In this document: one piece after another, positions 34,063 through 44,452 of the stretch
Numbering within the stretch: the stretch's first letter is position 1
Layout: each line of letters begins with the position of its first letter
Origin: Inia geoffrensis
Taxonomy: Eukaryota > Chordata > Mammalia > Artiodactyla > Iniidae
Direction: 5' to 3'
Length of the DNA: 64,000 nucleotides
Assembly: GCA_036417435.1 (NCBI GenBank)
Contig: CM070899.1
Location: forward strand, 176,295,494-176,359,493
Translations under genes and position numbers: made by a program
The notes under the pieces: generated by a model
What the model saw: the letters and a program-made list of their open reading frames with translations, nothing else
Database searches by the model: none
What the model was told of the DNA's origin: nothing

Positions 34063-35691
34063 GTCTTTGGAGAAATGTCTGTTAAGGTGGTCTTCCCATT
34101 TTTTGATTGGGCTGTTTGTTTTTTTGTTGATGAGTTGTATGAGCCGTTTGTATATATACTTTGGAAATTAAGCCCTTGTCAGTGGCTTCGTTTGCAAATA
34201 TTTTCTCCCATAGGTTATCTTCATTTTGTTTATGGGTTTCCTTTGCTGTGCAAAAGCTTGTAAGTTTGATTAGGTCCCATTTGTTTATTTTTGTTTTTAT
34301 TTCTATTGGCTTGGGAGACTGACCTAAGAAAACATTGGTACAATTTATGTCAGAGAATGTTTTGCCTGTGATCTTGTCTAGGAGTTTTATGGTGTCATAT
34401 CTTTTAAGTCTTTAAGCCATTTTGAGTTTATTTTTGTGTATGGTGTGAGGGTGTGTTTTAACTTCATTGATTTACATGGGGCTGTCCAACGTTCCCAGCC
34501 CCACTTGCTGAAGAGACTGTCTTTTTCCCATTTTATATTCTTGCCTCCTATGTTGAAGATTAATGGATTGTAGGTGTGTGTGTTTTCTTTCCTGGGCTCT
34601 CTATTCTGTTCCATTAATGTCTGTTTTTGTGCCAGTACCACACTGTTTTGATTACTGTAGCTTTGTAGTATTGTGTGAAGTCTGGGAGGGTTATGCCTCC
34701 TGCTTTCTTCTTTTTCCTCAGGATTGCTTTGGCAATTCTGGGTCTTTTATGGTTCCATATAAATTTTAGGATTCTTTGTTCTAGTTCTGAGGGAACTGTC
34801 ATGGGTAATTTGATAGGGATCACATGAAAAGATGCTCAACATCTTTAATTATTAGAGAAATACAAATCAAAACTACAATGAGGTATCACCTCACACCAGT
34901 CAGGATGGCCATCATTCACAAGTCTACAAATAGCAAATGCTGGAGAGGGTGTGGAGAAAAGGGAAATCTCCTACACTGTTGGGGGGAATGTAAATTGGTG
35001 CAGCCACTATGGAAAACAGCCTGGAGGTTCCTCAAAAAACTAAAAGTAGAGTTGCCATATGATCCAGCAATCCTACTCCTAGGCATATACCCAGATAAAA
35101 CTATAATTCAAAAAGATACATGCACCCCCTGTGTTCATAGCACTATTTACAATAGCCAAGACATGGAAACAACCTAAATGTCCATCAACAGATGAATGGA
35201 TAAAGGTATGGTATATATTTATATACAGTGGAATACTACTTAGCCATCAAAAAGAAATAATGCCATTTGTAGCAAGATGGATGGACCTGGAGATTATCAT
35301 ACTAAGTGAAGTCAGAAAGAGAAAGACAAATACCGTAAGATATCACTTACATGTGGAATCTAAAATACGATACAGATCAATATATCTACAAAACGAAAAC
35401 AGACTCACAGATACGGACAATAGACTTGTGGTTGCCAAGAGGGGTGGTGGGGGAGGGAAGGAGTGGGAGTTTGGGATGAGCAGAGGCAGACTATTATATA
35501 GAGAACGGATAAACAACAAGGTCCTACTGTATAGCACAGAGAACTACTGATATATTTAGTATTCTGTGATAAACCATAATGGAAAAGAATATGAAAAAGA
35601 ATATGTATAACTGAGTCACTTTGCTGTACAGAAATTTACAAACAACACTGTAAATCAACTATACTTCAATAAAATTAAAAAAAAAAACTTC
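34063..35691. mobile_element. L1 3' fragment with 5' inversion
   Basis: From 34063 to about 34820 the L1 ORF2 sequence is on the minus strand ([23 protein letters not shown] onward to a point near the histidine-phenylalanine of NRHF). From about 34822 to 35691 the next part of the same ORF2 ([27 protein letters not shown]...) and the 3' UTR run on the plus strand to an A tail. The two parts are adjacent in an intact L1, apart from an estimated few tens of bases lost at the junction. This is the classic product of twin priming. The ORF is also frameshifted. Confidence 0.9.
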
Positions 35692-35919
35692 TTTACCACA
35701 GATTTGAATTTACTTTTTACTAAGTTTATTAACACACTTGTTCTGCTGAATCACCACCTCCCAACACATCTGTGATGCAGGATTAAAATCCAACCATCCC
35801 TATTTAGGTTATATTTAATCGCTTGTTGAAAGCCGTAATAATCCTCTCTTGGAGTACTTTATCTGAAAACAGTCTCAACTGTGCTGTCACAAACATATTT
35901 AACCTGCATGTTATATCAG

Positions 35920-36090
35920 CAGTTTAGGAGTGTGGCTGCCAGTGGCCTGAAATCCCAGTCTGAATTTAGTAGCTGTGTGTCTTTCAGCAAATTACATAGT
36001 GTCTCTGGGCTCAGTTTTCTCATCCATAAATTGGGATAACAGCACTCAGCTTCAAGGAGTTAGAAGAATGAAGGGAGAGAATGACTGTAC
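35920..36090 (+). mobile_element. MIR SINE in intron 7
   Basis: TAGGAGTGTGGCTGCCAGTGG, GTAGCTGTGTGTCTTTCAGC, TCTCTGGGCTCAGTTTTCTC, AAATTGGGATAACAGCACTC match the MIR core. Confidence 0.75.
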
Positions 36091-37502
36091 AGGAAGGACT
36101 TATGCTCTACATGCTCTGTAAGTGTTGGCCACCAACCATCCTGCTACCCGCAGCACCCCCTCCCCTCCCCACCGCCAGCCCAAGACGTGAGGGATGAGAT
36201 GGCCTGTGATGGGGCGGATGCCACAGGACACAAAGCACAGTTTTGCATTGTGTGAAACTTGGATCCCAGTGTGAGCCGACGGGAGATGAGTGTGGGCCCT
36301 GGTCAGAGCTGACGAGAAGGGGTCAGAGGGCAAAAGTGACTTTTCACTCTCCATAGAGTGCATTTTTCTGGAGAAAAGGGTTCACATATACTCGCGTGTA
36401 AAGCTATCAGAACTGAAGTACTTTGAGCGGCATATGAATAGAACAGAATTTCAAACGCAGAAAAAAAGCCCCTAGGTTCTAATTTTCCTACAAAAGTATT
36501 TATTGAGCTGTAGTAAACTCATCTTTTACTTAAAGCATTGAGTCAGTCCCCCAACCCCTAAATCCTGTACTTAAACAGGCCAGCCAGCTAAATTAGAAAG
36601 CATGGACCTGATGGAAAAATGAAACGAGATTACGTTCTAGTCTCATTATCAAGATCAGATGTCAAGCTACTTCACCATAATTACCTGCTTAAAAATGTAA
36701 TAATGCTTCTGCATGAATGTCAAAACTAGACCGTTACCGACCATCGAGAATTTGTTAAAATGAAAGAACGCCTTATGCCCTGCCTCCAGTTCAACAAAAC
36801 AGCTAAGTGCGAGAGCCATGGACGGGGTTAAAATTATCCAAATCCTCTAATCAAGACACTGTTAGAGACAATGAAAGGGCGAAGAGAATCCTTGTGTAAT
36901 TCAACTGTAAATTTGAACGGTTTCAGTTAACATTATTTGTGAGGTCTAAATATCGTAGTAATATACGGCCGACAGAAAAGATGAAAACCATCTTTCTAGC
37001 AGATCAGATAACCCTAAGGCCTATTTACCATAATTGCTAAAACAATATTATTCTTGCGATCAAAGACTTGCAGAATAATGAATAAAATGCTCAAAGAGCA
37101 TGTCTACCTGTGTCACTTTGTTATCAGATCAAGTTGACCCCAAAGTAAAAGGGGAATACTTAGCTAATATGCATTTTAATAAAAACCACTGACAATTGAG
37201 GAAAAATAAATGCTTAATAATGAGAAACTGGAGAAAAACTTTTTTTAAAAAGACACGTATCCTTCATAAACAACCAATATCTAGGTTCTAATCAAAGCAT
37301 ATACATGATGTAGGTTAAAGTGCAAAAAAATTTCTTAAAATAACTTATAACCTAAAAATAATCATGAACTAATTTGGTCAGTCTGCATGTCTTGCAATGA
37401 AAGATGTTAGAAGATTAAAAAGAAAATTATAATACTGCTTCTACCCTCATGGGGGATATAATCTAATCCATGACATTTGTTCTTCGGCCCAAGTCATTTT
37501 GT

Positions 37503-37647
37503 CTGGGTTTTTTTTTTTTTTTTTTTTTTTTTTTGGCCATGTGGCTGGGCTTGCCAGGGGGCGGCGTCTTATTTCCCTGACCAGGGATGGAACCTGGGCC
37601 CCTGCAGTGAAAGAACCGAGTCCTAACCACTGGACCGCCAGGGAACT
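37503..37647 (-). mobile_element. Short tRNA-Glu-type SINE in intron 7
   Basis: A T run of about 25 bases is the reversed A tail, and the minus-strand head reads GGGAGTTCCCTGGCGGTCCA. A perfect 15-base target duplication CCCAAGTCATTTTGT is at 37488-37502 and 37648-37662. Confidence 0.94.
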
Positions 37648-37799
37648 CCCAAGTCATTTTGTTTTTAATGACACAGGAAAATCTTTCCACAAAGCCTCTC
37701 TGAGGAGCAGATCTGTACTGGTATGTGGAGAACTGCACTTCAAAGTTAAAAAAACCAAAACAAAAACTGCACACACATGAACAAAAGTAACAGCTAAGA

Positions 37800-38006
37800 G
37801 AGCTTCCCTGGTGGCGCAGTGGTTGGGAGTCCGCCTGCCGATGCTGGGGACACGGGTTCGTGCCCCGGTCTGGGAAGATCGCACATGCCGCGGAGCGGCT
37901 GGGCCCGTGAGCCGTGGCCGCTGAGCCTGCGCGTCCGGAGCCTGTGCTCCGCAATGGGAGAGGCTACAACAGTGAGAGGCCCGCGTACCACAAAAAAAAA
38001 AAAAAA
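37800..38006 (+). mobile_element. CHR-type SINE in intron 7, antisense
   Basis: The head is GCTTCCCTGGTGGCGCAG and the body ends GCCCGCGTACCAC before an A tail. The target duplication AAAAGTAACAGCTAAGA is at 37783-37799 and 38007-38023. It lies about 850 bases beyond exon 7 in the direction of transcription. Confidence 0.94.
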
Positions 38007-38854
38007 AAAAGTAACAGCTAAGAAAAACATAGCTTAGTAACTGTTTAAATTAGAGCTCTCTTTGCACTGTTTTGTAACCTAACAAACTTCAAGAAAAGAA
38101 CGTTTTTCCTGAATTTATTTCTAGAAAAATTATATATAAGGAAGTTCGGTGGGAGAACTGCAATGCCATTACAATAAATGGAAGACAGGGAAAGGTGTAT
38201 TTTTAATTCGTAAAACAGCATTTACAAAGAGAGCTCCATTACAGACTCAAAGCCCATTTCCACATAGTATTTTATTTCTCACAACATCCCCCGTGACCCT
38301 GGTGTCCTAAACTGCCTTTGTGCCATTCCCATGCTGTGGCAAGGCTGTCTTGATGGGCCCAACGTCACTAACTCCACAGAGGCTGGCGCAAATATGAAGC
38401 ATTAAGCAACTGAGGCTGGGTTTTGCAACACCAAGATGTGGTTCAGATGGAGAAAACCCCGAATTCAGATAGTTACTATCCACTTGTCGACACGCTGTGC
38501 TCTTTGACAGAATGCACTCAGTCCCCTCGGCCCCAGCCCTGGCTGCCGTGGGCAGTCAGTCTACCCCCCTACCCAACAGAGAAGACGGGTACCGGAGGGA
38601 GGGGAGACCAGAAGCCGCCGCGTGCTTGCTTTTGTTTGTCCTCTAAAGGGGGGGAGCTGCTGAATTGGCACACTTCTCTTTTAAACCTGATCACATATGA
38701 GATATACCTGTTTATATCTGCTTTGGATAATGTACAACATATGTTTTTGCCTCGGTTGCCGATTTAAATAGACGGTTTTAAGAGCTCCTGAAAACCCAGT
38801 ACTGCTGACATTCATACAATGGGCCGTCCCTTATACTGAGTTTCTTTTTCTTAC

Positions 38855-38968
38855 CTCGACATCCTTCTTCAGTTTTTCCAGGAATACCTTTTTGTTATTG
38901 TCATCAATATAAATCTTTTGACCCTCGTTAATGAAATCATTATCCTTTAAAGTTGGCAGTTCTTTGGC
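38855..38968 (-). CDS. PIP4K2A: PIP4K2A exon 7
   Basis: The exon is 114 bases (38 codons) and encodes residues 227-264, from [19 protein letters not shown] to [10 protein letters not shown]. It belongs to the central part of the kinase fold, ahead of the catalytic motif. Both junctions are phase 0: DVE joins FLAQ of exon 8. The donor on the minus strand is GTAAGA. The acceptor is unusual: twelve T, one A, twelve T, then AG. Position 251 is Asn (codon AAC), the site of the human N251S coding variant rs10828317, so this genome carries the Asn form. The preceding exon, which should end near REASDKEK, was not found in the window. Confidence 0.95.
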
Positions 38969-38970
38969 CT

Positions 38971-38996
38971 AAAAAAAAAAAATAAAAAAAAAAAAT
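38971..38996 (-). promoter_or_regulatory. PIP4K2A: Poly-T tract of the exon 7 acceptor
   Basis: Read on the minus strand, T12, A, T12 run directly into AG at the exon 7 border, with no other pyrimidine. A possible branch point (TAGTCAA) lies just upstream, near 39010. The tract is a strong U2AF-type signal by composition. Confidence 0.75.
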
Positions 38997-41062
38997 AAGA
39001 AAGAAGCTTGACTAAAATCTAAAAGACACGTATGCCCGCCAATCCTGGAGGTTAAGTTTCCACTCTTGGAAGCTGAGTCTGCCCTGTTCACCGCAGAGGT
39101 CTTACCCAAGGCAACGACATGTGAGGTGGCTTGAGTGCCGCAAGGGGGCACCAGTGAGCTATGACCACTGGAAGCATTTCCACTAGGAATGGAGGGTCAG
39201 GTGTACTCCATATTATGAGGCTTTTCATGGTTTTCATATGAACGAACCTGACTGCTTTCTTAGATTCACTTTCTTAAAGAAGATTCACAAGAAGTGTCCT
39301 AGGTATAGAATTTATACCCTTGGAATTCTTTGTCAGGAGCCCTCAATTTTCTTACTGGTATAACCCAACTCCACCCGTCCCTGACAACACACACACTTTT
39401 GGGATAGCCTTTGCTGGGTGCATGTTACAAATAACATGTTATCTTGCTCAGAAAAGCACCATCCACAATCCTATCTAATTTCTGAGTCAGGGAGAATGTG
39501 CAGCCAGAGGTTAGCTATATGCCCTTCTAAGCCTTCCTGCACACCGCTCCAAGAAGGGAATTCTGTTTTCATTTGGACAAAATATCGAAGGAAAATGTCT
39601 TCTAGAGTAAAGCACATTAAGATGAGAAGTTCTACCCTTTAACAATAAACAAGAGGGTAGTGAGCTGGCAACTAAACTATACTTAGGCTGAGCAACACAA
39701 AGTAACGCGTGATTTTATCAAAATATGGGGCACAAGCAAAGAGAACAAACCAAAAAACTAGCTTGTACTGCAGCATATAAGATAATAGAGGCATATAGCT
39801 GTAAAATAGTGTGGATTATGCAACTTCGTGCAACCTGCATTCTGGGAGAGTTCAAAACCCCTCCCCACACCTTTTGGCTGACCTTATAAGAAATAACCAC
39901 TCCTGCTTATTTCTTCCAGTGGAAAGGAATCCAACATAATACATTGCCTTTCTTAGTATACTAATGAATGCCTCCTTTCCATAAGTGTGAACTAAATGGG
40001 GAGGGGAAAAAAAAAAGGAAAGAACATACTGTTCTTCCTGGTCTCCACACTACCTCCCCCTCATTCAGAGTGATTAAAAGCTCACTGGTTACATCTGTCT
40101 ACTGAACCACCATCCAAATCCATAAACTGCTCACTTTTTCCTTTCTTTCTGTAAGGTACACACACATGTATGTAGACTACTCACATCTATCTATACATAC
40201 AGACACACATGCATGTATATTATGCAATTCTAAATTAGCAGCTTTGCTACTCATTTTAACTTTGAGAAAATGTGCGGTTTTGTGAGTTTCGAATTCGGTA
40301 TAACTATTGCCAAAATAATTATCCTTACAAAGCAGGTATAGCAAAGCTCAGAAATCCAAAGATTCCATTCAATAAGCGGTTACTGAATGACTGTCACGTA
40401 TAGGAATATAAAATAAATAGGTCAACATTTCTATTCTAAAGGAGTTTGTAATCTTGTATGAGACACACCAAAGCAAGTAGGTAAGAAAACAAGGCAGCAT
40501 GAGTTTGTAAGACCTATAGATAAAGAATACGGTTCTTAGGGAGAGACGGATCTACTTTCTAATATTTTATGCCGAGTCAGAGTCTGGGAAATTAAAATGC
40601 AGTGCCATTCTACACAAAAACTAGGGAGGGGCCTGGTAGACTAACTCTGTTAGTTTGTCATTAATCATTTAAAAATGTAAAACGTGAAAGAAAACCCTCA
40701 ATGCGAAGATGGTGTGTTAATGTTAAATGTTTGAGTCAAGCACACAGACCTGAAGTTCTTTTCCTAGAACTGAAACATAGTTTCACAGTGAATGAAATGC
40801 AAGGATCTGAAGTTTAACAAACTCAGAGGCCAGCGGAGAAGCTCTGTCAAAGGTACAAAACTGGGGTGCTCTAGAAAGCGCTGAAGCCAGATGTATGCAC
40901 AAACACAGGAGATGGAGAGGGTCACGATTCTCCAAGCAGACAGCTCGGGCATTTGTCTGTTTAGGGGACGGTGGTGTGTGGTTGGGGGCACTGAGGATTA
41001 AGAGCTGCCTGAACTCTGCAACTCATTTTATATGTGCAAGCAAAGCAGGGGAGGGGGATTTT

Positions 41063-41084
41063 TGTGCGTGCGTGCGTGTGTGCG
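41063..41084. repeat. Short (TGCG/TG)n repeat
   Basis: An alternating TGTGCGTGCGTGCGTGTGTG tract about 22 bases long lies in intron 6. Confidence 0.85.
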
Positions 41085-41279
41085 AGAAACCTGGAGGCAG
41101 GGATGACAGGCTACAGACAGCGATAAGCGACCCGTGTTGGTGATACCAGTCTCATTAATGCAGATGAATGCCATTTCAGGGTCACCCCAGCAGCATTACC
41201 TCACGTGACAGGGAGAGTATAATCCTATCTCATAATACTCTGGACACCCTGTACTTTATTACTAGGCTTACGTGTGAAT

Positions 41280-41365
41280 TTCGCAGGCGCTAGGGATGAA
41301 TTTAGATTGGATCAAATTCAAAAAAGGGCAACCAGATTGGTTAAAAGACTTGAGGGCGTATTGAA
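41280..41365 (+). mobile_element. Possible L3/CR1 LINE scrap
   Basis: A short frame reads EFRLDQIQKRATRLVKRLEGV, which recalls the conserved C-terminal block of CR1/L3 ORF2 (Q-I-Q-R-R-A-T-K-x-V-x-G-L-E). The scrap is very short and there is no support beyond this motif. Confidence 0.35.
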
Positions 41366-41589
41366 AGGCTCAAGAGGTGCAGGCCGGTCCTTAGGGCAGC
41401 TGCCAGAGGAACCCAGCACTGGTCCACCAATGCCCACCCCCCGGTGTCAGCAGGATGGCAGAGGCTTTAGGAGCACAGGGTTTTGGAGGCATGAATCCTG
41501 AGGTTCCCACCCTCCATCCACCCCTTACTTGCCAGGGGCCAGTTTCTGCACCCCCTCCAGGCCGTTTGCGTATGTGTAGCAGGGGGAGA

Positions 41590-41800
41590 CCCTGCTAAGC
41601 CCTTGATGTGCACCCATTTATTTAAGTGCATTATCTCATTTACTCTTCAAAACAACCTTAACTCTTACTATCCACACTTTACCAACAGGGAAACTGGGTT
41701 AAGTGAGATAACACAGCTAAGGTCTCACAGCCTGATAAGTGGAGCTGGTAAGGCGGTTCCTGTGCTGAGATGTGGACCCGGGTTGCCTGACTCTTAGTAC
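41590..41800 (+). mobile_element. MIR-class repeat in intron 6
   Basis: GTGCATTATCTCATTTACTC, ACAACCTTAACTCTTACTATCC, GGGAAACTGGGTTAAGTGAG, AACACAGCTAAGGTCTCACAG and GACCCGGGTTGCCTGACTC follow the MIR-class 3' pattern. Confidence 0.75.
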
Positions 41801-42999
41801 AACTCGACCTTTAGCTGAATGACTGAGGACTCGACCAAAACCCCTGTGACATTTAAATAGTGAGGCGAGTGGCACTTAGTGTCATCATTGACATGAGCAT
41901 TCAGTAACTTGTATGGATTTAAAACTGGTCTTATAGGTTGAGAGACTGCATAGAAGATGTTTAAAAACAGAGATGAACTTTTTCTACTAAAAACTGAATG
42001 ACAAGGATGAAGTCACCTGACAGTAATGCACCCTCAAGAAAACGTTGTTGCCTGGCTTCTTAAAAATGTCAATATATCCCTGATAATGAGCAGCATTTAT
42101 ACTAAAGACACACCTTTTTTTTTTTTTTTTTAAAGTGAGGGCAACCACTTTGCTATGAATTCATAAACTCTCGGTGTGACACTGCCCACAAAGGTGATGT
42201 CTGCAGAGCAGCACAGAAATAATCGTGGGCAGCAACCGATTCCACCCTTTGCTTTGTGACACTGAATTACTTGCATAATAATAGGGGAGAGTTTTGAAAG
42301 CCTCAAAGTCACTGGGTCTGGTTCCTTTAATGGGCATCTTTCATACCCTTTCTAGCTCAATGCAGACACCAGCCAGAGGGCAGAGGAAAACACCAGGGCT
42401 AAAGACATCAGCTCAGAAACACTTCTGAACTGCGGACTCGGATGCTGGCTTCCAGTCAGTGGTTAGCCACCTTTCTGAAGTGGTCGTAGGTTAAGTCTTC
42501 ACTTACTAGCTCTGAATTAAGTTTTCCTGGTCAGTTTCATGTAGACTGGGAGCCTCCAAATGTGATGGGGAATCGCAGTACCTCACGTGGTACTTACTGG
42601 GAGGCGGCACCAAGGAGGCTGAGGCATGGGATGGGCCTGCTCTTCCTACACGGCCCTCCCCAGTCTGTCCAGGGGAGTGAGGCTGTGTACAACCAAACCC
42701 AGGACCAAGGCCAGCACAGCCCAAGTCTAAGGCTAGTTCCCTTTTGCAGGAAGTGATTGTACTAGGGTGGGTTGGACTCAAAATGGCCTTCATCTCTACT
42801 AATGTGATGTGTCAACGTACAAACACAGCTAAAGGCATAAGCAGAGCGATGTCAGTCCCCCTGCAACTGAGCTATCCTTATTTTGTTGCGTGGATAAAAT
42901 TGGCAGAGTGAATATCCCTGGCACTTTCATGCTGGGTGATGCCACGTAGATTCAGTATGGCCCAGATTTCTACTTGGGACACTGAAGCATGAGCTTCCG

Positions 43000-43215
43000 A
43001 GCACAGAGTGGACCCAGGCCGCCAGGGTTGTATCTCAGCTGCTCCAGTTATTAGCTGTGTGACTTAGAGTAAGTTACTTAACCTCTCTGTGACTTGGCTT
43101 CCTCATCTTTAAATGGGGGTTAGCAAACCACACTGTTGTGAGGATTATACCCATTCATACACCTAAAAAGCTTAGGGCCCTGCTTGCCATGTGGAGAGTT
43201 ACATATATAAACATT
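43000..43215 (+). mobile_element. MIR SINE in intron 6
   Basis: TTATTAGCTGTGTGACTTAGAG, TACTTAACCTCTCTGTGAC, TTCCTCATCTTTAAATGGGG and GTTGTGAGGATTATA form a well-kept MIR core. Confidence 0.85.
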
Positions 43216-43344
43216 CTTGTTATTTGCTGATCATATTCTCAAGTATGGCGTGTGTACCTAGAGAAAAGTTCATCACTGATAAATTCAGAGCAAGATTTTT
43301 TAAGTTGCATATTTTTAAAGCATACTTAACACTTCCATAATAGT

Positions 43345-43500
43345 TGGGGTGTTTAGACCCAGCTGCTCAATCTGTCCAAACCTCAGTTTCCTCATCTATA
43401 TAGTGGAATATTAATAATACCTATCCAATAGGGTTAGCGTGTGAATGAAATGACACGAAACACACAGTGCTTGGCGACGAGAACTCACTAGATATTAGTT
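43345..43500 (+). mobile_element. MIR SINE in intron 6
   Basis: AACCTCAGTTTCCTCATCTA, AGTGGAATATTAATAATACC, and GTGTGAATGAAATGACACGAAAC with CACAGTGCTTGGC form the 3' half of a MIR. Confidence 0.75.
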
Positions 43501-44333
43501 TGCGTCTTAGTTACACATTAGCTTTGACCATGACCAATACTGTTACATAGTGTTTCGAACTACTGAAGAACACAGACGTGCCCATCGTCTTCTAGCCTTC
43601 CTGATTTTCTAAAAGTAGGCTCTTTAAATTTGGGATATCAGTAACCTGAGCCATGTTTACAATTGCCTGTTTTCAGGTTTTATCATTAGGCACAAACCTC
43701 ACGTGACTTTTCTACATAGGGCCTTTAAGTCCTGAAGATACTTTCCTTATTGCACACACACCTAGCACACACAAGTACAAGGTTATTTCACCTCACTGTA
43801 TCAGACAAGGTGCATTAGAGGCTCCATTGGCATAAGCCCCTACCCTGCCTGCTGTCCAAACCTTGACTGTGAATTCTCTTGGTCAGAAAGACCTCTCATC
43901 ACCGCAAAAGCTCTCCCTAGCCACTGAAGCCCAAGTGAGAATAAAATGTTGCTTTATAATAATTGGGTAAGTTAAAGTTTTAAGAGTAATACAGTATATT
44001 TTATGACTATGGAATAAAATTCTTCGATATCTATGGCCAAAGAGAGAAATTTGCTGACTTTAGTTTTACCTTAATTTTTCACGTGTTTTAGTTTTTCTCA
44101 GCAAGTAGGTGATAATAGTGGGTAATTTAGTGAATGTGATTTTGCTGACCTAAAGCAAAAATTCACTAGTTGGAATCCCAGTAGCCAGAGAACAACCCCA
44201 AAACTAGAAAGTAACAAGCTCCTTGGGAACACTTCACTTGCTATGAGCTGTAAAAAGAAAACTGTTTCACTATAAACATTCCCTCCCCTGCTTTTTGTAA
44301 CTACACTATTGGGTGAAAAGTCTTTTGTTTCTT

Positions 44334-44452
44334 GGGGTTTTTTTGGCTGTGCTGTGTGGCTTGTGGGATCTTAGTTCCTTGACCAGGAATCGAACCTGGG
44401 CCCATGCAGTGAACGTGCTGAGTCCTAACCACTGGACCCCCAGGGAATTTCC
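44334..44452 (-). mobile_element. Short tRNA-Glu-type SINE in intron 6
   Basis: The minus strand reads GGAAATTCCCTGGGGGTCCA, then AGGTTCGATTCCTGGTC and AACTAAGATCCCACAAG. A degenerate target duplication (AGTCTTTTGTTTCTT / AGTTTTTAGTTTCTT) is at 44319-44333 and 44453-44467. The decay suggests an older copy. Confidence 0.85.

Larger units (their letters stand above)
30281..38854 (-). other. PIP4K2A: PIP4K2A intron 7
   Basis: The intron is about 8.6 kb and has GT-AG ends. It carries an L2 (about 31215-31600), a CHR SINE (32367-32568), MIRs (about 33110-33400 and 35920-36090), an inverted L1 (34063-35691) and two more SINEs (37503-37647 and 37800-38006). The stretches 30300-31200, 33400-34060, 36100-37480 and 38024-38850 show nothing I can assign. 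30860-31150 is GC-rich. 36480-37480 is AT-rich and repeat-free. Confidence 0.85.
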
